Positions 18,690 to 27,373 of a stretch of DNA of 64,000 nucleotides are shown here, piece after piece (the first letter of the stretch is position 1; the number at the start of each line of letters is the position of its first letter). The notes under the pieces are model-generated. The model worked only from the letters and a program-made list of their open reading frames with translations. It was not told where the DNA came from and ran no database searches. The stretch comes from Mesocricetibacter intestinalis (GTDB taxonomy: Bacteria > Pseudomonadota > Gammaproteobacteria > Enterobacterales > Pasteurellaceae): the NCBI RefSeq assembly GCF_004363295.1, contig NZ_SNYQ01000006.1, positions 1-64,000 on the forward strand. Direction: 5' to 3'. The position numbers were made by a program, and so were the translations under genes.

Positions 18690-21137
18690 ATGTGGAAACA
18701 ATCCCCTAATCCCGAACAAGAAGAAACCGCCGCCGCGCCCGAGCAACAGAAACAAAGCAACAGAAAAAACAGGTTGATTTTTATGTTTAAACTCGGCTTC
18801 ACCCTGTTTTGTCTGGCGGCATTCTATGCAATTTATCTGGACGGTCAGATCCGCAGCAAAATGGATGGCCAAATCTGGCGTTTGCCGGCGGAGGTTTACG
18901 GCAGAATTCCGAGTATCCGATTAAGCGATAACCTGAACGCCGAACAGGTAAAAAGAATTTTGCTGGAAAACGATTATCGCCAAACCACATTAGTCGCCGC
19001 ACCCGGTGATTTTAAAATCGAAAAAGACAGCCTCCTAATGATTCGCCGCGCCTTTCCTTTCCCCGGCGGAGCAGAAGCACAACGAGTTTTTCGCTTGCGT
19101 TTTGAGGAAGAGCGACTAAAAACAATCGAAGATCTCATAAACTTACGCACTATTGATGAATTTTCTCTGGCGCCGAAGCTGATTGCTATGTTGCAATCGG
19201 AAAAGGAAGAACGACTGGCGATTCCTCTCCAAAACTATCCGCGCTTACTGATCGATGCCCTCATTCTTACTGAAGATCGTCGCTTCTACGAGCATGGCGG
19301 CGTCAGCCCGCTGGGAATTCTGCGCGCCACCCTGAATAATATCCGCGCCGGACATACGGTCCAGGGCGGAAGCACCCTGACTCAGCAATTGGTAAAAAAT
19401 CTGTTTCTCAGTAACGAACGTACTTTTCGGCGTAAAATTCACGAAGCCTTAATGGCGATAATTCTGGATCTGCGTTATGACAAAAATACCATTCTGGAAA
19501 CCTATCTGAACGAAATTTACCTGGGACAAAACGGCGATACCCAAATTCACGGTTTCGAACTTGCCAGCCATTTTTATTTCGGTTTACCTATCCGCGAAAT
19601 CAGTCTGGATCAAATAGCCTTGTTAGTCGGTATGGTTAAGGGCCCTTCCCTTTATAATCCTTGGCGTAACCCGGATAAGGCGCTGGCACGGCGTAATGTG
19701 GTTCTAAAACTGATGCTCGAACATCGAATGATCGGCCAGGAACTCTTCGACTTACTCAGCGCAAGACCGCTCGGGGTGCAGGATAAAGGGAAAATAACCC
19801 GAAGTTATCCGGCATTTATCCAAACCCTGCAAAGCGAACTGCGTGAAAATCTGGGGGATAAGCGCGAAGGCGTATTGCTCGGCGCACGTATTTTCACCAC
19901 ATTGGATCCGAAACAACAGCAATATGCGGAACAAGCGATTATCCAAGGCACCGCCGAATTACAGCTGCGGGTCAAAAATCCCCATCTGCAATCGGCAATG
20001 ATTATTGCCGATTATCAGCGGGGGGAAATCCGAGCCATTGTCGGCGGAACCCAGGTAAACTATGCCGGTTTCAACCGCGCCCTGAACGCCAAACGTCAGA
20101 TCGGTTCTCTGGTAAAACCTTCCGTTTATCTGGCCGCACTTTCCGATCCGGAACAGTTCCGTCTGAATACGCCGATTAATAACCGGCCGATTACCATTAA
20201 TATCAAAGGAAGCCCGCCTTGGCAGCCGCGTAACTACGATCGCAGATACGGCGGCTCGGTCATGCTGGTCGACGCCCTGGCCCGCTCTTTAAATATTCCG
20301 ACGGTAAATATCGGTATGAGGGTCGGGCTGAAAAAAGTAATTGAAACTCAGCGCCTAATGGGTTGGGATCACGACAATATCCCTAAAGTTCCCTCCATGT
20401 TACTGGGGTCTTATTCCGTATCCCCCTATAATGTAACCAAACTTTATCAGGTGATTGCCAACCGCGGGGCAAAAATCCCCTTAAGCACCATAGATACCAT
20501 TACCGATCGTAATGGCGCCGTTATTTATCGACACAATAAAAAAGCGGAACAGGTGGTTGCGCAGGAAGCCGCCTTCCAAACCCTGTATGCCATGCAGCAG
20601 GCGGTTGAACGGGGAACGGGGCGCAGCCTGCAAGCTGATTTTGCCGCCCTCAGTCTGGCGGGGAAAACAGGTACCACGAATGATGCGCGCGATACTTGGT
20701 TCGTGGGAATCGACGGTGAAAATGTTACCACCGTATGGCTGGGCCGCGACGATAACGGCGAAACTAACCTGACCGGTGCCAGCGGCGCATTATACCTATA
20801 TAAAGACTATTTAAAACGTACCCGAGCCAAAGCGCTTAAGCTGAATAATAAGCCCCCGAGCATAAAATGGGTGGGAATAGATGCCTACGGCGGTTGGAAC
20901 TGTTATGCACCGGTACGCAATATTCCGGTCTGGGCGGATAAGAATCAATCCTTCTGTCAACAATCGCCAACGGTCGCACCTGCTTCATCCGCAGCACCTG
21001 TAGTACAGGCGCAGCCGGCGGGAGCAAGCACCGCAACGACACCGCCAATGCCGGAAAGAAATAGCGCCGTTCCCGCCCCTTCCGCGCCAAATAACAAGGG
21101 GCCGGCAATAGTGGAAGAAGCGCAACCGGCAAACTAG
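18690..21137 (+). CDS. mrcB: penicillin-binding protein 1B (bifunctional transglycosylase/transpeptidase)
   Basis: The 815-residue class A PBP builds and crosslinks peptidoglycan. There is a short cytoplasmic Gln/Glu-rich head, one membrane anchor (about 30-50), a UB2H-type region near 60-150 that docks the LpoB activator in E. coli, the GT51 glycosyltransferase (EDRRFYEHGGVSP and GGSTLTQQLVKN), and the transpeptidase with SLVK as SxxK, SLN and KTGT. The tail beyond about 755 is Ala/Pro/Ser-rich and probably disordered. The UB2H region separates it from PBP1A. Confidence 0.94.
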   Translation: MWKQSPNPEQEETAAAPEQQKQSNRKNRLIFMFKLGFTLFCLAAFYAIYLDGQIRSKMDGQIWRLPAEVYGRIPSIRLSDNLNAEQVKRILLENDYRQTTLVAAPGDFKIEKDSLLMIRRAFPFPGGAEAQRVFRLRFEEERLKTIEDLINLRTIDEFSLAPKLIAMLQSEKEERLAIPLQNYPRLLIDALILTEDRRFYEHGGVSPLGILRATLNNIRAGHTVQGGSTLTQQLVKNLFLSNERTFRRKIHEALMAIILDLRYDKNTILETYLNEIYLGQNGDTQIHGFELASHFYFGLPIREISLDQIALLVGMVKGPSLYNPWRNPDKALARRNVVLKLMLEHRMIGQELFDLLSARPLGVQDKGKITRSYPAFIQTLQSELRENLGDKREGVLLGARIFTTLDPKQQQYAEQAIIQGTAELQLRVKNPHLQSAMIIADYQRGEIRAIVGGTQVNYAGFNRALNAKRQIGSLVKPSVYLAALSDPEQFRLNTPINNRPITINIKGSPPWQPRNYDRRYGGSVMLVDALARSLNIPTVNIGMRVGLKKVIETQRLMGWDHDNIPKVPSMLLGSYSVSPYNVTKLYQVIANRGAKIPLSTIDTITDRNGAVIYRHNKKAEQVVAQEAAFQTLYAMQQAVERGTGRSLQADFAALSLAGKTGTTNDARDTWFVGIDGENVTTVWLGRDDNGETNLTGASGALYLYKDYLKRTRAKALKLNNKPPSIKWVGIDAYGGWNCYAPVRNIPVWADKNQSFCQQSPTVAPASSAAPVVQAQPAGASTATTPPMPERNSAVPAPSAPNNKGPAIVEEAQPAN

Positions 21138-21213
21138 TCGAACTTATGGTTTATCGCTGCCGCCGAGGCACCGAAAAACCATTTTACTTGCCGCAGCCCG
21201 TACCGGAAAGCGG

Positions 21214-21927
21214 TTAGAAATTATCCTTCGCTTGGCGTAATCGGGTAAATTCCTTGATGTCTTTCGCCCGTAAAAAGGGATTAATCTGCATTTCCAGTCC
21301 TAAGCTTGTCGGCAAACTCGGGAGGTTCTCTGCGCGTAATGCCCGTACCTCAGTGAAACGTTGTTGTAAAACCTCCTGCCGTACAATAGCCGGATCGCTT
21401 AAACTTTCGGCAAAGCCTAGATTACTTAAGGTATATTCATGGGCGGGACAAATAAGGGTTTCCGGCGGTAAAGATTTAAGGCGCTGTAAAGACTGAAACA
21501 TCTGAGCATAATCGCCAGTAAAAACTCTGCCGCACCCTGCGGAAAATAAGGTATCGCCGCAAAACAGATGGTCCTCGGTCAAATAGCTGACATGATTGGC
21601 GGTATGGCCTCCGCTCTCTATCACCTGAATATCATAATGGGGTAAACGGATATTCCCCGCGGCAACAATATGTTCGGCGCCTTTCTCCCGAGTTTCCGGC
21701 GGGCCGAACACAGGTACCTGCGGATAAGCCCGCTTAAAGCTCGCAACACCGGCAGTATGATCATCATGGTAATGGGTCAGTAATACTGCCTCAACCTGCA
21801 ACTCTCTCTCGGCTAAATAAGCGAATAGTTTTTCCGTTTCCGCAATATCTATTACAATAACAGGACAATTTTCCCGCCCATACAGCCAAATATAGTTATC
21901 ATCGAGAGCGGGCAGTGCAACTAACAT
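21214..21927 (-). CDS. gloB: hydroxyacylglutathione hydrolase (glyoxalase II)
   Basis: The 237-residue metallo-beta-lactamase-fold enzyme hydrolyses S-lactoylglutathione, the second step of methylglyoxal detoxification. The metal motif THYHDDH is at 51-57, with later ligand regions [10 protein letters not shown] and GDTLF. The start [14 protein letters not shown] at 21927 matches the family N-terminus and has GAGGA 7 nt upstream. It is divergent from the methyltransferase gene across only 21 bp. Confidence 0.94.
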   Translation of the reverse strand: MLVALPALDDNYIWLYGRENCPVIVIDIAETEKLFAYLAERELQVEAVLLTHYHDDHTAGVASFKRAYPQVPVFGPPETREKGAEHIVAAGNIRLPHYDIQVIESGGHTANHVSYLTEDHLFCGDTLFSAGCGRVFTGDYAQMFQSLQRLKSLPPETLICPAHEYTLSNLGFAESLSDPAIVRQEVLQQRFTEVRALRAENLPSLPTSLGLEMQINPFLRAKDIKEFTRLRQAKDNF

Positions 21928-21948
21928 AAAAATATCCTCGGAGCTAAA

Positions 21949-22683
21949 ATGAAAATAAACTGGCAAGCCAAATACCCGCAGGAATTTAAATTACCTTATA
22001 GCTGGCATCAGCTTCCTCAGGGAGAAGCATATTGTAACGCAATTACAGACTATTTCGCCCCCTGGCTGGCAAAAATCTCCGGTTATCAGCTAGTAAAAAT
22101 CGGCGGATTGAGCGCAGAAATCAGCTGCGACTTACCGCTGCGCCATCAAATTATCCTCTGCCCCGAACTCAGCCCCGCCCTTATTGAGCTGAACGGGCAA
22201 GATGCTGTATCCGTGCTGCAAGCTCGCCTTGATAATCTGCCCTTTATTGAAAACAGTGTTAACGCCTGTTTGTTAGCCAACGGCTTGAATTTTTACCATG
22301 ATCCGCATCAGCTATTGCGAGAAATCACTCGAGTGTTGGACGAAGAGGGCTACTTATTTATTTCCCTGTTCAATCCCTGTAGCCCGCTTTTATTTAAACG
22401 CCGTCTGGGGCTTCCCGAGCAACGAAAATTCGAGTTCCGTCATTATATTATTTACCGCCTTATCGACTGGCTGGAATTACTTGGCTTTGAAATTTTGGCC
22501 TACAGGCATCTTTCCGTCGCGAAAAAAAATGCAGAAAAAGCACCGCTCTTTTCGCCCTTAAGCGTACTGGTGGCACAAAAACGCAGCTTACCTCTAACCC
22601 TTAATCCGGCCAAAAATATTTTCCGTCAGCACAAAGGATTTGAACCCATGGGGGCATTTAAACAGATAAATAATGATCTCTGA
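21949..22683 (+). CDS. putative SAM-dependent methyltransferase, YafS-like
   Basis: The 244-residue protein resembles YafS of E. coli, which lies divergent from gloB there too. Class I methyltransferase features can be followed, though motif I is weak: a strand-and-loop near [10 protein letters not shown], then [21 protein letters not shown] and [13 protein letters not shown]. The substrate is unknown. GGAG lies 5 nt before the ATG and abuts the gloB ribosome site on the other strand. Confidence 0.8.
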   Translation: MKINWQAKYPQEFKLPYSWHQLPQGEAYCNAITDYFAPWLAKISGYQLVKIGGLSAEISCDLPLRHQIILCPELSPALIELNGQDAVSVLQARLDNLPFIENSVNACLLANGLNFYHDPHQLLREITRVLDEEGYLFISLFNPCSPLLFKRRLGLPEQRKFEFRHYIIYRLIDWLELLGFEILAYRHLSVAKKNAEKAPLFSPLSVLVAQKRSLPLTLNPAKNIFRQHKGFEPMGAFKQINNDL

Positions 22684-22745
22684 ATCTTGCTTGTTAGACG
22701 GTTCTTCTCTATGATGCTTGCGATTTTTAGCCATGAGAGAACAAT

Positions 22746-24512
22746 ATGACGGAACAAACTTTTATTCCGGGTAAAGATGCCGCCCTTGAAGACAGTATCA
22801 CCAAATTCGAACAGAAACTCAGCGCCCTTGGATTCAATATAGAACAGGCTTCCTGGTTAAACCCGGTACCTAATGTCTGGTCTGTGCATATCCGTGATAA
22901 AGACTGCCCGCAGTGCTTTTCCAACGGTAAAGGCGCCAGTCGGAAAGCCGCACTGGCTTCGGCCCTGGGTGAATATTTCGAGCGTCTTTCCACCAACTAT
23001 TTTTTTGCCGACTATTATTTGGGACAGGAGATGGCCGAAGCGGATTTTGTACATTATCCGCATGAAAAATGGTTTCCAATCACAGATCCCGAACAGCTGC
23101 CGGAAGGTATTCTGGACGATAATCTGCGCCGCCATTTTGATCCCCAGGGAGAATTGACGCCGGAATTACTGGTGGATTTACAATCCGGTAATTACTCGCG
23201 CGGCATTGTGGCGCTACCCTATGTTCGTCAATCGGATCAACAACAGGTTTATATTCCGCAAAGCATTATCGCCAACCTTTACGTTTCCAACGGTATGTCC
23301 GCCGGAAATACGGAAAACGAAGCGCGCGTACAGGGCCTTTCCGAAGTCTTCGAACGCTATGTGAAAAACAAAATTATTGCCGAAGCCATCAGCCTGCCCT
23401 TAATTCCGCCGGCGGTGATGAACCGTTATCCGGGCATTCAGGCTTCAATTCAAAAATTGGAGGAAGAAGGCTTCCCGATTCTGGCCTATGATGCTTCCCT
23501 AGGCGGTAAATATCCGGTTATCTGCGTTATTTTACTCAATCCCCGGAACGGTACCTGTTTTGCATCTTTCGGCGCGCATCCGAATTTCCGCGTCGCTCTG
23601 GAACGTACCGTAACCGAATTACTACAGGGGCGCAGCTTAAAGGATCTGGACGTTTTCACCGCCCCTTCTTTTGATAACCAAGATGTGGCGGAACATGCCA
23701 ATTTGGAAACCCATTTTATCGATTCCAGCGGCCTGATTTCATGGGATCTATTTAAGCAACAGGCGGATTATCCCTTCGCCGACTGGGATTTCTCCGGCAC
23801 CACCGAACAGGAATTTAATCAGTTAATGCAGATCTTCCACCAGGAACAGAAGGAAGTCTATATTATGGATTACAATCATCTCGGCGTATATGCCTGCCGA
23901 ATTATCGTGCCTAGTATGTCCGATATTTATCCGGCCGATGATTTAATCTATGCCAATAACAATATGGGCATGGATTGGCGTGAAATTCTGCTTGATCTGC
24001 CCCATTTCCATCATCCGCGCGAAACCTATCTGGAGCTGTTGCAGGAACTGGATCAGCAGGGCATCGACGATGCCGTACGGGTTCGCGAATTTATCGGTAT
24101 CGTTGCGCCGCCGAAATCCGGCTGGAGTACCTTGCGAATCGGTGAATTAAAATCCATGCTGAACCTGGCCTGCGGCGATTTGGATGGAGCGTTGGACTGG
24201 GCCAACTGGACGTATCAGATGAACGCTTCGGTATTTAGCGCCGAACGCGCCAATTATTACCGCTGTCTGATTAGCAGCCTTGAATTATTCTTGGATAAAG
24301 CACGCGAGCCGCAACAGTATCGTGCGGTATTTGAAAAAATGTACGGCACGGCGGCAGTGGATTTGGCTTGGAAAGCTATCGGCGGCGACAATCCGTTCTA
24401 TGATCTATTTGCGGATGACGAGCATTTACGCCGTTTTGATGCCCACCAGAATCTGCTGAAGGCCTACGCCAAACTACAAAAGGCAAAACGACAGCATTGG
24501 AAAGAGGCATAG
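22746..24512 (+). CDS. ycaO: YcaO-domain protein, stand-alone type
   Basis: The 588-residue protein is the size and order of E. coli YcaO (586). The ATP-grasping YcaO core spans about 60-390 (ASRKAALASALGEYFERLS, SAGNTENEARVQGLSEVFERYV), followed by a helical, TPR-like C-terminal region. E. coli YcaO is tied to beta-methylthiolation of ribosomal protein S12 together with RimO. No precursor peptide, dehydrogenase or transporter genes lie nearby, so this is not a RiPP gene cluster. Confidence 0.92.
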   Translation: MTEQTFIPGKDAALEDSITKFEQKLSALGFNIEQASWLNPVPNVWSVHIRDKDCPQCFSNGKGASRKAALASALGEYFERLSTNYFFADYYLGQEMAEADFVHYPHEKWFPITDPEQLPEGILDDNLRRHFDPQGELTPELLVDLQSGNYSRGIVALPYVRQSDQQQVYIPQSIIANLYVSNGMSAGNTENEARVQGLSEVFERYVKNKIIAEAISLPLIPPAVMNRYPGIQASIQKLEEEGFPILAYDASLGGKYPVICVILLNPRNGTCFASFGAHPNFRVALERTVTELLQGRSLKDLDVFTAPSFDNQDVAEHANLETHFIDSSGLISWDLFKQQADYPFADWDFSGTTEQEFNQLMQIFHQEQKEVYIMDYNHLGVYACRIIVPSMSDIYPADDLIYANNNMGMDWREILLDLPHFHHPRETYLELLQELDQQGIDDAVRVREFIGIVAPPKSGWSTLRIGELKSMLNLACGDLDGALDWANWTYQMNASVFSAERANYYRCLISSLELFLDKAREPQQYRAVFEKMYGTAAVDLAWKAIGGDNPFYDLFADDEHLRRFDAHQNLLKAYAKLQKAKRQHWKEA

Positions 24513-24584
24513 CAGCCCCCCTTCCGCCGCCCATTCAGCACCTTTAAACGCTATTTGCTGCATATATCGGCTAACGGAAAAAGC

Positions 24585-24620
24585 CTAAAAAAAATGACCG
24601 CACTTTTTAGTGCGGTCATT
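24585..24620 (-). terminator. terminator of prlC
   Basis: A perfect 12-bp stem (AATGACCGCACT with AGTGCGGTCATT, TTTT loop; 24593-24620) contains an uptake signal at 24597. Beyond it on the minus strand is a run of T (24592-24587). It may also slow transcripts arriving from ycaO. Confidence 0.88.
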
Positions 24621-24630
24621 ATGTTTCAAC

Positions 24631-26667
24631 TTAGGCGATGCCTTTATGTCTTAACAAGGCATCAAGGGTCGGTTTACGTCCGCGGAAACGCTCGAATAAT
24701 ACCATCGGCTGTTCCGAACCGCCGCGGGTTAGGATTTCTTCCAAGAAAGCCTGCCCCGTATTCCGGTTAAAAATACCTTCTTCTTCGAAGCGGGAAAAGG
24801 CATCGGCTGACAGCACTTCCGCCCATAGATAGCTGTAATAGCCCGCCGCATACCCGCCGGCAAAAATATGGCTGAAACTGTGCGGAGTTCGTGCCCAGTC
24901 TACCCCTTTGATAACCGCCACCTGCTGTTTCACTTTATTAAGGGTCGCAAGAATCTGTCCCTGGATTTGCGGTTGGTAATGGTGATGCAGAAGAAAGTCG
25001 AATAAACCGAATTCCAGCTGGCGCAACACAAACATCGCTGCCTGGAAATTTTTCGCTTGTAACAACTGTGCCAACTTTTCTTTCGGCAATGGTTGCCCGC
25101 TCTGATAATGGCCGGAAATAAACGCCAGGGCTTCTTCTTCCCAACACCAGTTTTCCATAAACTGGCTCGGCAATTCCACCGCATCCCAAGGTACCCCGTT
25201 AATACCGGAAACATCTCCCTCATCAATCAGAGTCAGCATATGATGAATACCATGACCGAATTCATGGAATAAAGTGGTTACTTCATCATGGGTAAATAAT
25301 GCGGGCTTATCGCCGACCGGCCCATTAAAATTACAGGTCAGATAAGCCACCGGTTTTTGAATAGCGCCGTCCTGTTTACGTCGCCGTCCGACACAGTCGT
25401 CCATCCAGGCACCGCCGCGTTTATGCTCGCGCGCATAGAGATCCAGATAGAAACTGCCGCGTACCTCATCATTCTGATCAATAAGATCAAAGAAACGCAC
25501 GTCTTTATGCCAGCAATCCACATCAAAGCGTTCTACCGCCCGAATATTAAAGATTCTTTTCACCAACTCGAATAATCCCGTTAATACGCGGTTTTCCGGG
25601 AAATAAGGGCGCAATTCTTCGTTATTCAGCGCATACAGAGCCTGCTTTTGTTTTTCGCTGTAAAAACTAATATCCCAAGGCTCAAGTTCATCAACCCCGT
25701 ATTCTTGACGGCAAAATTCCCTTAATTGAGCCAGTTCTTTTTCTCCTTGGGCTTTTGAGCGTTTGGCCAGATCTTGTAGAAAATCCAAGACCTGTTGCGG
25801 ACTTTCCGCCATTTTAGTCGCTAAGGAAAGTTCGGTATAGGTGTTAAAGCCTAATAACTGCGCCAGTTCAACCCTTAAACTTAGGATTTCTTCCATTATC
25901 GCACTGTTATCCCATTTACCGGCATTAGGTCCCTGTTCAGAAGCGCGGGTAACGAAAGCACGGTACATTTCTTCACGTAATGCCCTGTTTTCACAATAAG
26001 TCATCACCGGCAGATAGCTTGGGAACTCAAGGGTAAAACGATATCCTTGTAAACCCTTAGCCTGCGCCGCTTGTTTTGCCGCCTGCAGGGCGCTTTCCGG
26101 CAGCCCCTGTAACTGATTTTCCTCTTCGATCAGTTTATCCCAGCCCATAGTAGCGTCTAGGACGTTATTACTGAATGCCGAATTCAACTCCGACAAACGG
26201 GCGACAATTTCAGCATAACGTTTCTGTTGCTGTGGCGGCAAAGAGATACCGGACAGGCGAAAATCACGCAGGCTGTTTTCAATCGCTTTTTTCTGCGCCT
26301 GAGTATAGCCTTCGAATTGCGGCGAGTTTTTTAGCTGTACATAAGCTTCATATAATCCCTGATGTTGTCCGAGCCAGGTGGAATATTCCGATAGCATCGG
26401 CAAACAGGCTTGATAGGCTTCGCGCAGCTCGGGGCTGTTTTTAACCGAATTCAAATGGCTGATCGGCGACCAAGCCTTATTCAGACGATCATTGACTTCC
26501 GCCAAAGGCTGGCAGAAATTATCCCAACTGAAGGTTTCCTGTTTTAATAGATTTTCCGTTACCTGGCGGCACTCCCGGATCAGAGTTTCCACCGCCGGCT
26601 GAATATGTTCCGGCTTAATTTTGCTAAACTGCGGTAAAAGGGTATTTTCAAGTAATGGATTTGTCAT
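24631..26667 (-). CDS. prlC: oligopeptidase A
   Basis: The 678-residue cytoplasmic M3 zinc metallopeptidase degrades short peptides, including cleaved signal peptides. The zinc motif HEFGH is in LFHEFGHGIHHML, with the downstream glutamate in EALAF-type context. The start MTNPLLENTLLPQF at 26667 equals the E. coli OpdA N-terminus and follows AAGGAAAGG; the longer open frame upstream has no support. Ends in the hairpin at 24593-24620. Confidence 0.94.
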   Translation of the reverse strand: MTNPLLENTLLPQFSKIKPEHIQPAVETLIRECRQVTENLLKQETFSWDNFCQPLAEVNDRLNKAWSPISHLNSVKNSPELREAYQACLPMLSEYSTWLGQHQGLYEAYVQLKNSPQFEGYTQAQKKAIENSLRDFRLSGISLPPQQQKRYAEIVARLSELNSAFSNNVLDATMGWDKLIEEENQLQGLPESALQAAKQAAQAKGLQGYRFTLEFPSYLPVMTYCENRALREEMYRAFVTRASEQGPNAGKWDNSAIMEEILSLRVELAQLLGFNTYTELSLATKMAESPQQVLDFLQDLAKRSKAQGEKELAQLREFCRQEYGVDELEPWDISFYSEKQKQALYALNNEELRPYFPENRVLTGLFELVKRIFNIRAVERFDVDCWHKDVRFFDLIDQNDEVRGSFYLDLYAREHKRGGAWMDDCVGRRRKQDGAIQKPVAYLTCNFNGPVGDKPALFTHDEVTTLFHEFGHGIHHMLTLIDEGDVSGINGVPWDAVELPSQFMENWCWEEEALAFISGHYQSGQPLPKEKLAQLLQAKNFQAAMFVLRQLEFGLFDFLLHHHYQPQIQGQILATLNKVKQQVAVIKGVDWARTPHSFSHIFAGGYAAGYYSYLWAEVLSADAFSRFEEEGIFNRNTGQAFLEEILTRGGSEQPMVLFERFRGRKPTLDALLRHKGIA

Positions 26668-26788
26668 AAACCTTTCCTTAATATTGACTGTGTTCGGCAT
26701 ATATTGGGGAAAATTGCGCAAAATCAAGTTTGAAAAAGTGAAAAAATCGGGGATAATCAAGGCGTTTTAATCTTTGCAGGGTATGGAA

Positions 26789-27151
26789 ATGAAAATTATT
26801 TATATTTTATGCGGTATTATTTGCCTGGGATTAGGCATTCTGGGCGTAATTCTGCCCGGTCTGCCGGCGACGCCTTTCCTGCTTGCGACCCTCTATTTTT
26901 TCTCCAAAAGTTCTCCCCGCTTGCACCATTGGTTTACCCAAACAGGGCTTTATCGCAATCATCTGCAAAGTTTCAGCGAACAGCGCGCATTAAGTAAAAA
27001 AGCCAAAACCTATATTCTGACAATTGCGACAACCGTATTGTTGATCGGCTTTTATTTCACCCCCGGAGTTATCGGCAAAAGCCTAATTGCCGCCGTACTG
27101 TTGATAAAATACTGGGTATTCCTATACTGGATAAAAACCGTGCGGGAATAA
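26789..27151 (+). CDS. ybaN: YbaN / DUF454 family small inner-membrane protein
   Basis: The 120-residue protein has three or four hydrophobic segments (about 1-30, 75-95, 97-115). The conserved family face is GLGILGVILPGLPATPFLLATLYFFSKSSPR (broken here as the GLPATPF and FSKSSPR motifs). Function unknown. ATG at 26789 is preferred with AGGG 6-7 nt upstream; ATG at 26783 is possible. It is divergent from prlC. Confidence 0.82.
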   Translation: MKIIYILCGIICLGLGILGVILPGLPATPFLLATLYFFSKSSPRLHHWFTQTGLYRNHLQSFSEQRALSKKAKTYILTIATTVLLIGFYFTPGVIGKSLIAAVLLIKYWVFLYWIKTVRE

Positions 27152-27197
27152 CCTCGCCTTTCAATCCCCCTTTTACCCCGCTCAAAATTAATTGAAA

Positions 27198-27212
27198 TAA
27201 GAATAGTTTTCA
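27198..27212. promoter_or_regulatory. weak Fur-box-like site upstream of the second receptor
   Basis: TAAGAAT-A-GTTTTCA matches the 7-1-7 Fur consensus (TGATAAT-N-ATTATCA) at 10 of 14 positions. It lies about 160 bp before the receptor start, leaving a long leader. A CAGCCC...GGGCTG arm pair (about 27235-27270) falls in that leader. Low confidence on sequence alone; context supports iron control. Confidence 0.35.
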
Positions 27213-27373
27213 TATAGAATTCGTGCGCTTTTCAGCAGCCCCTGATGATTAATGACAAAAAATGAGCGGGCTGTTCACTTAATAAACTCCGCAGCGGCGC
27301 CATTTCGCCACAAGCCTTAATCTCAGGTACCGCCGCTTAACGGATCCGGCCTAACCTAAGCATAGGAACCTTT

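Noticed and set aside
22746-24512. YcaO as part of a RiPP (thiazole/oxazole) cluster
   Set aside because: No precursor peptide, dehydrogenase, protease or exporter nearby; length and layout fit the stand-alone E. coli type.
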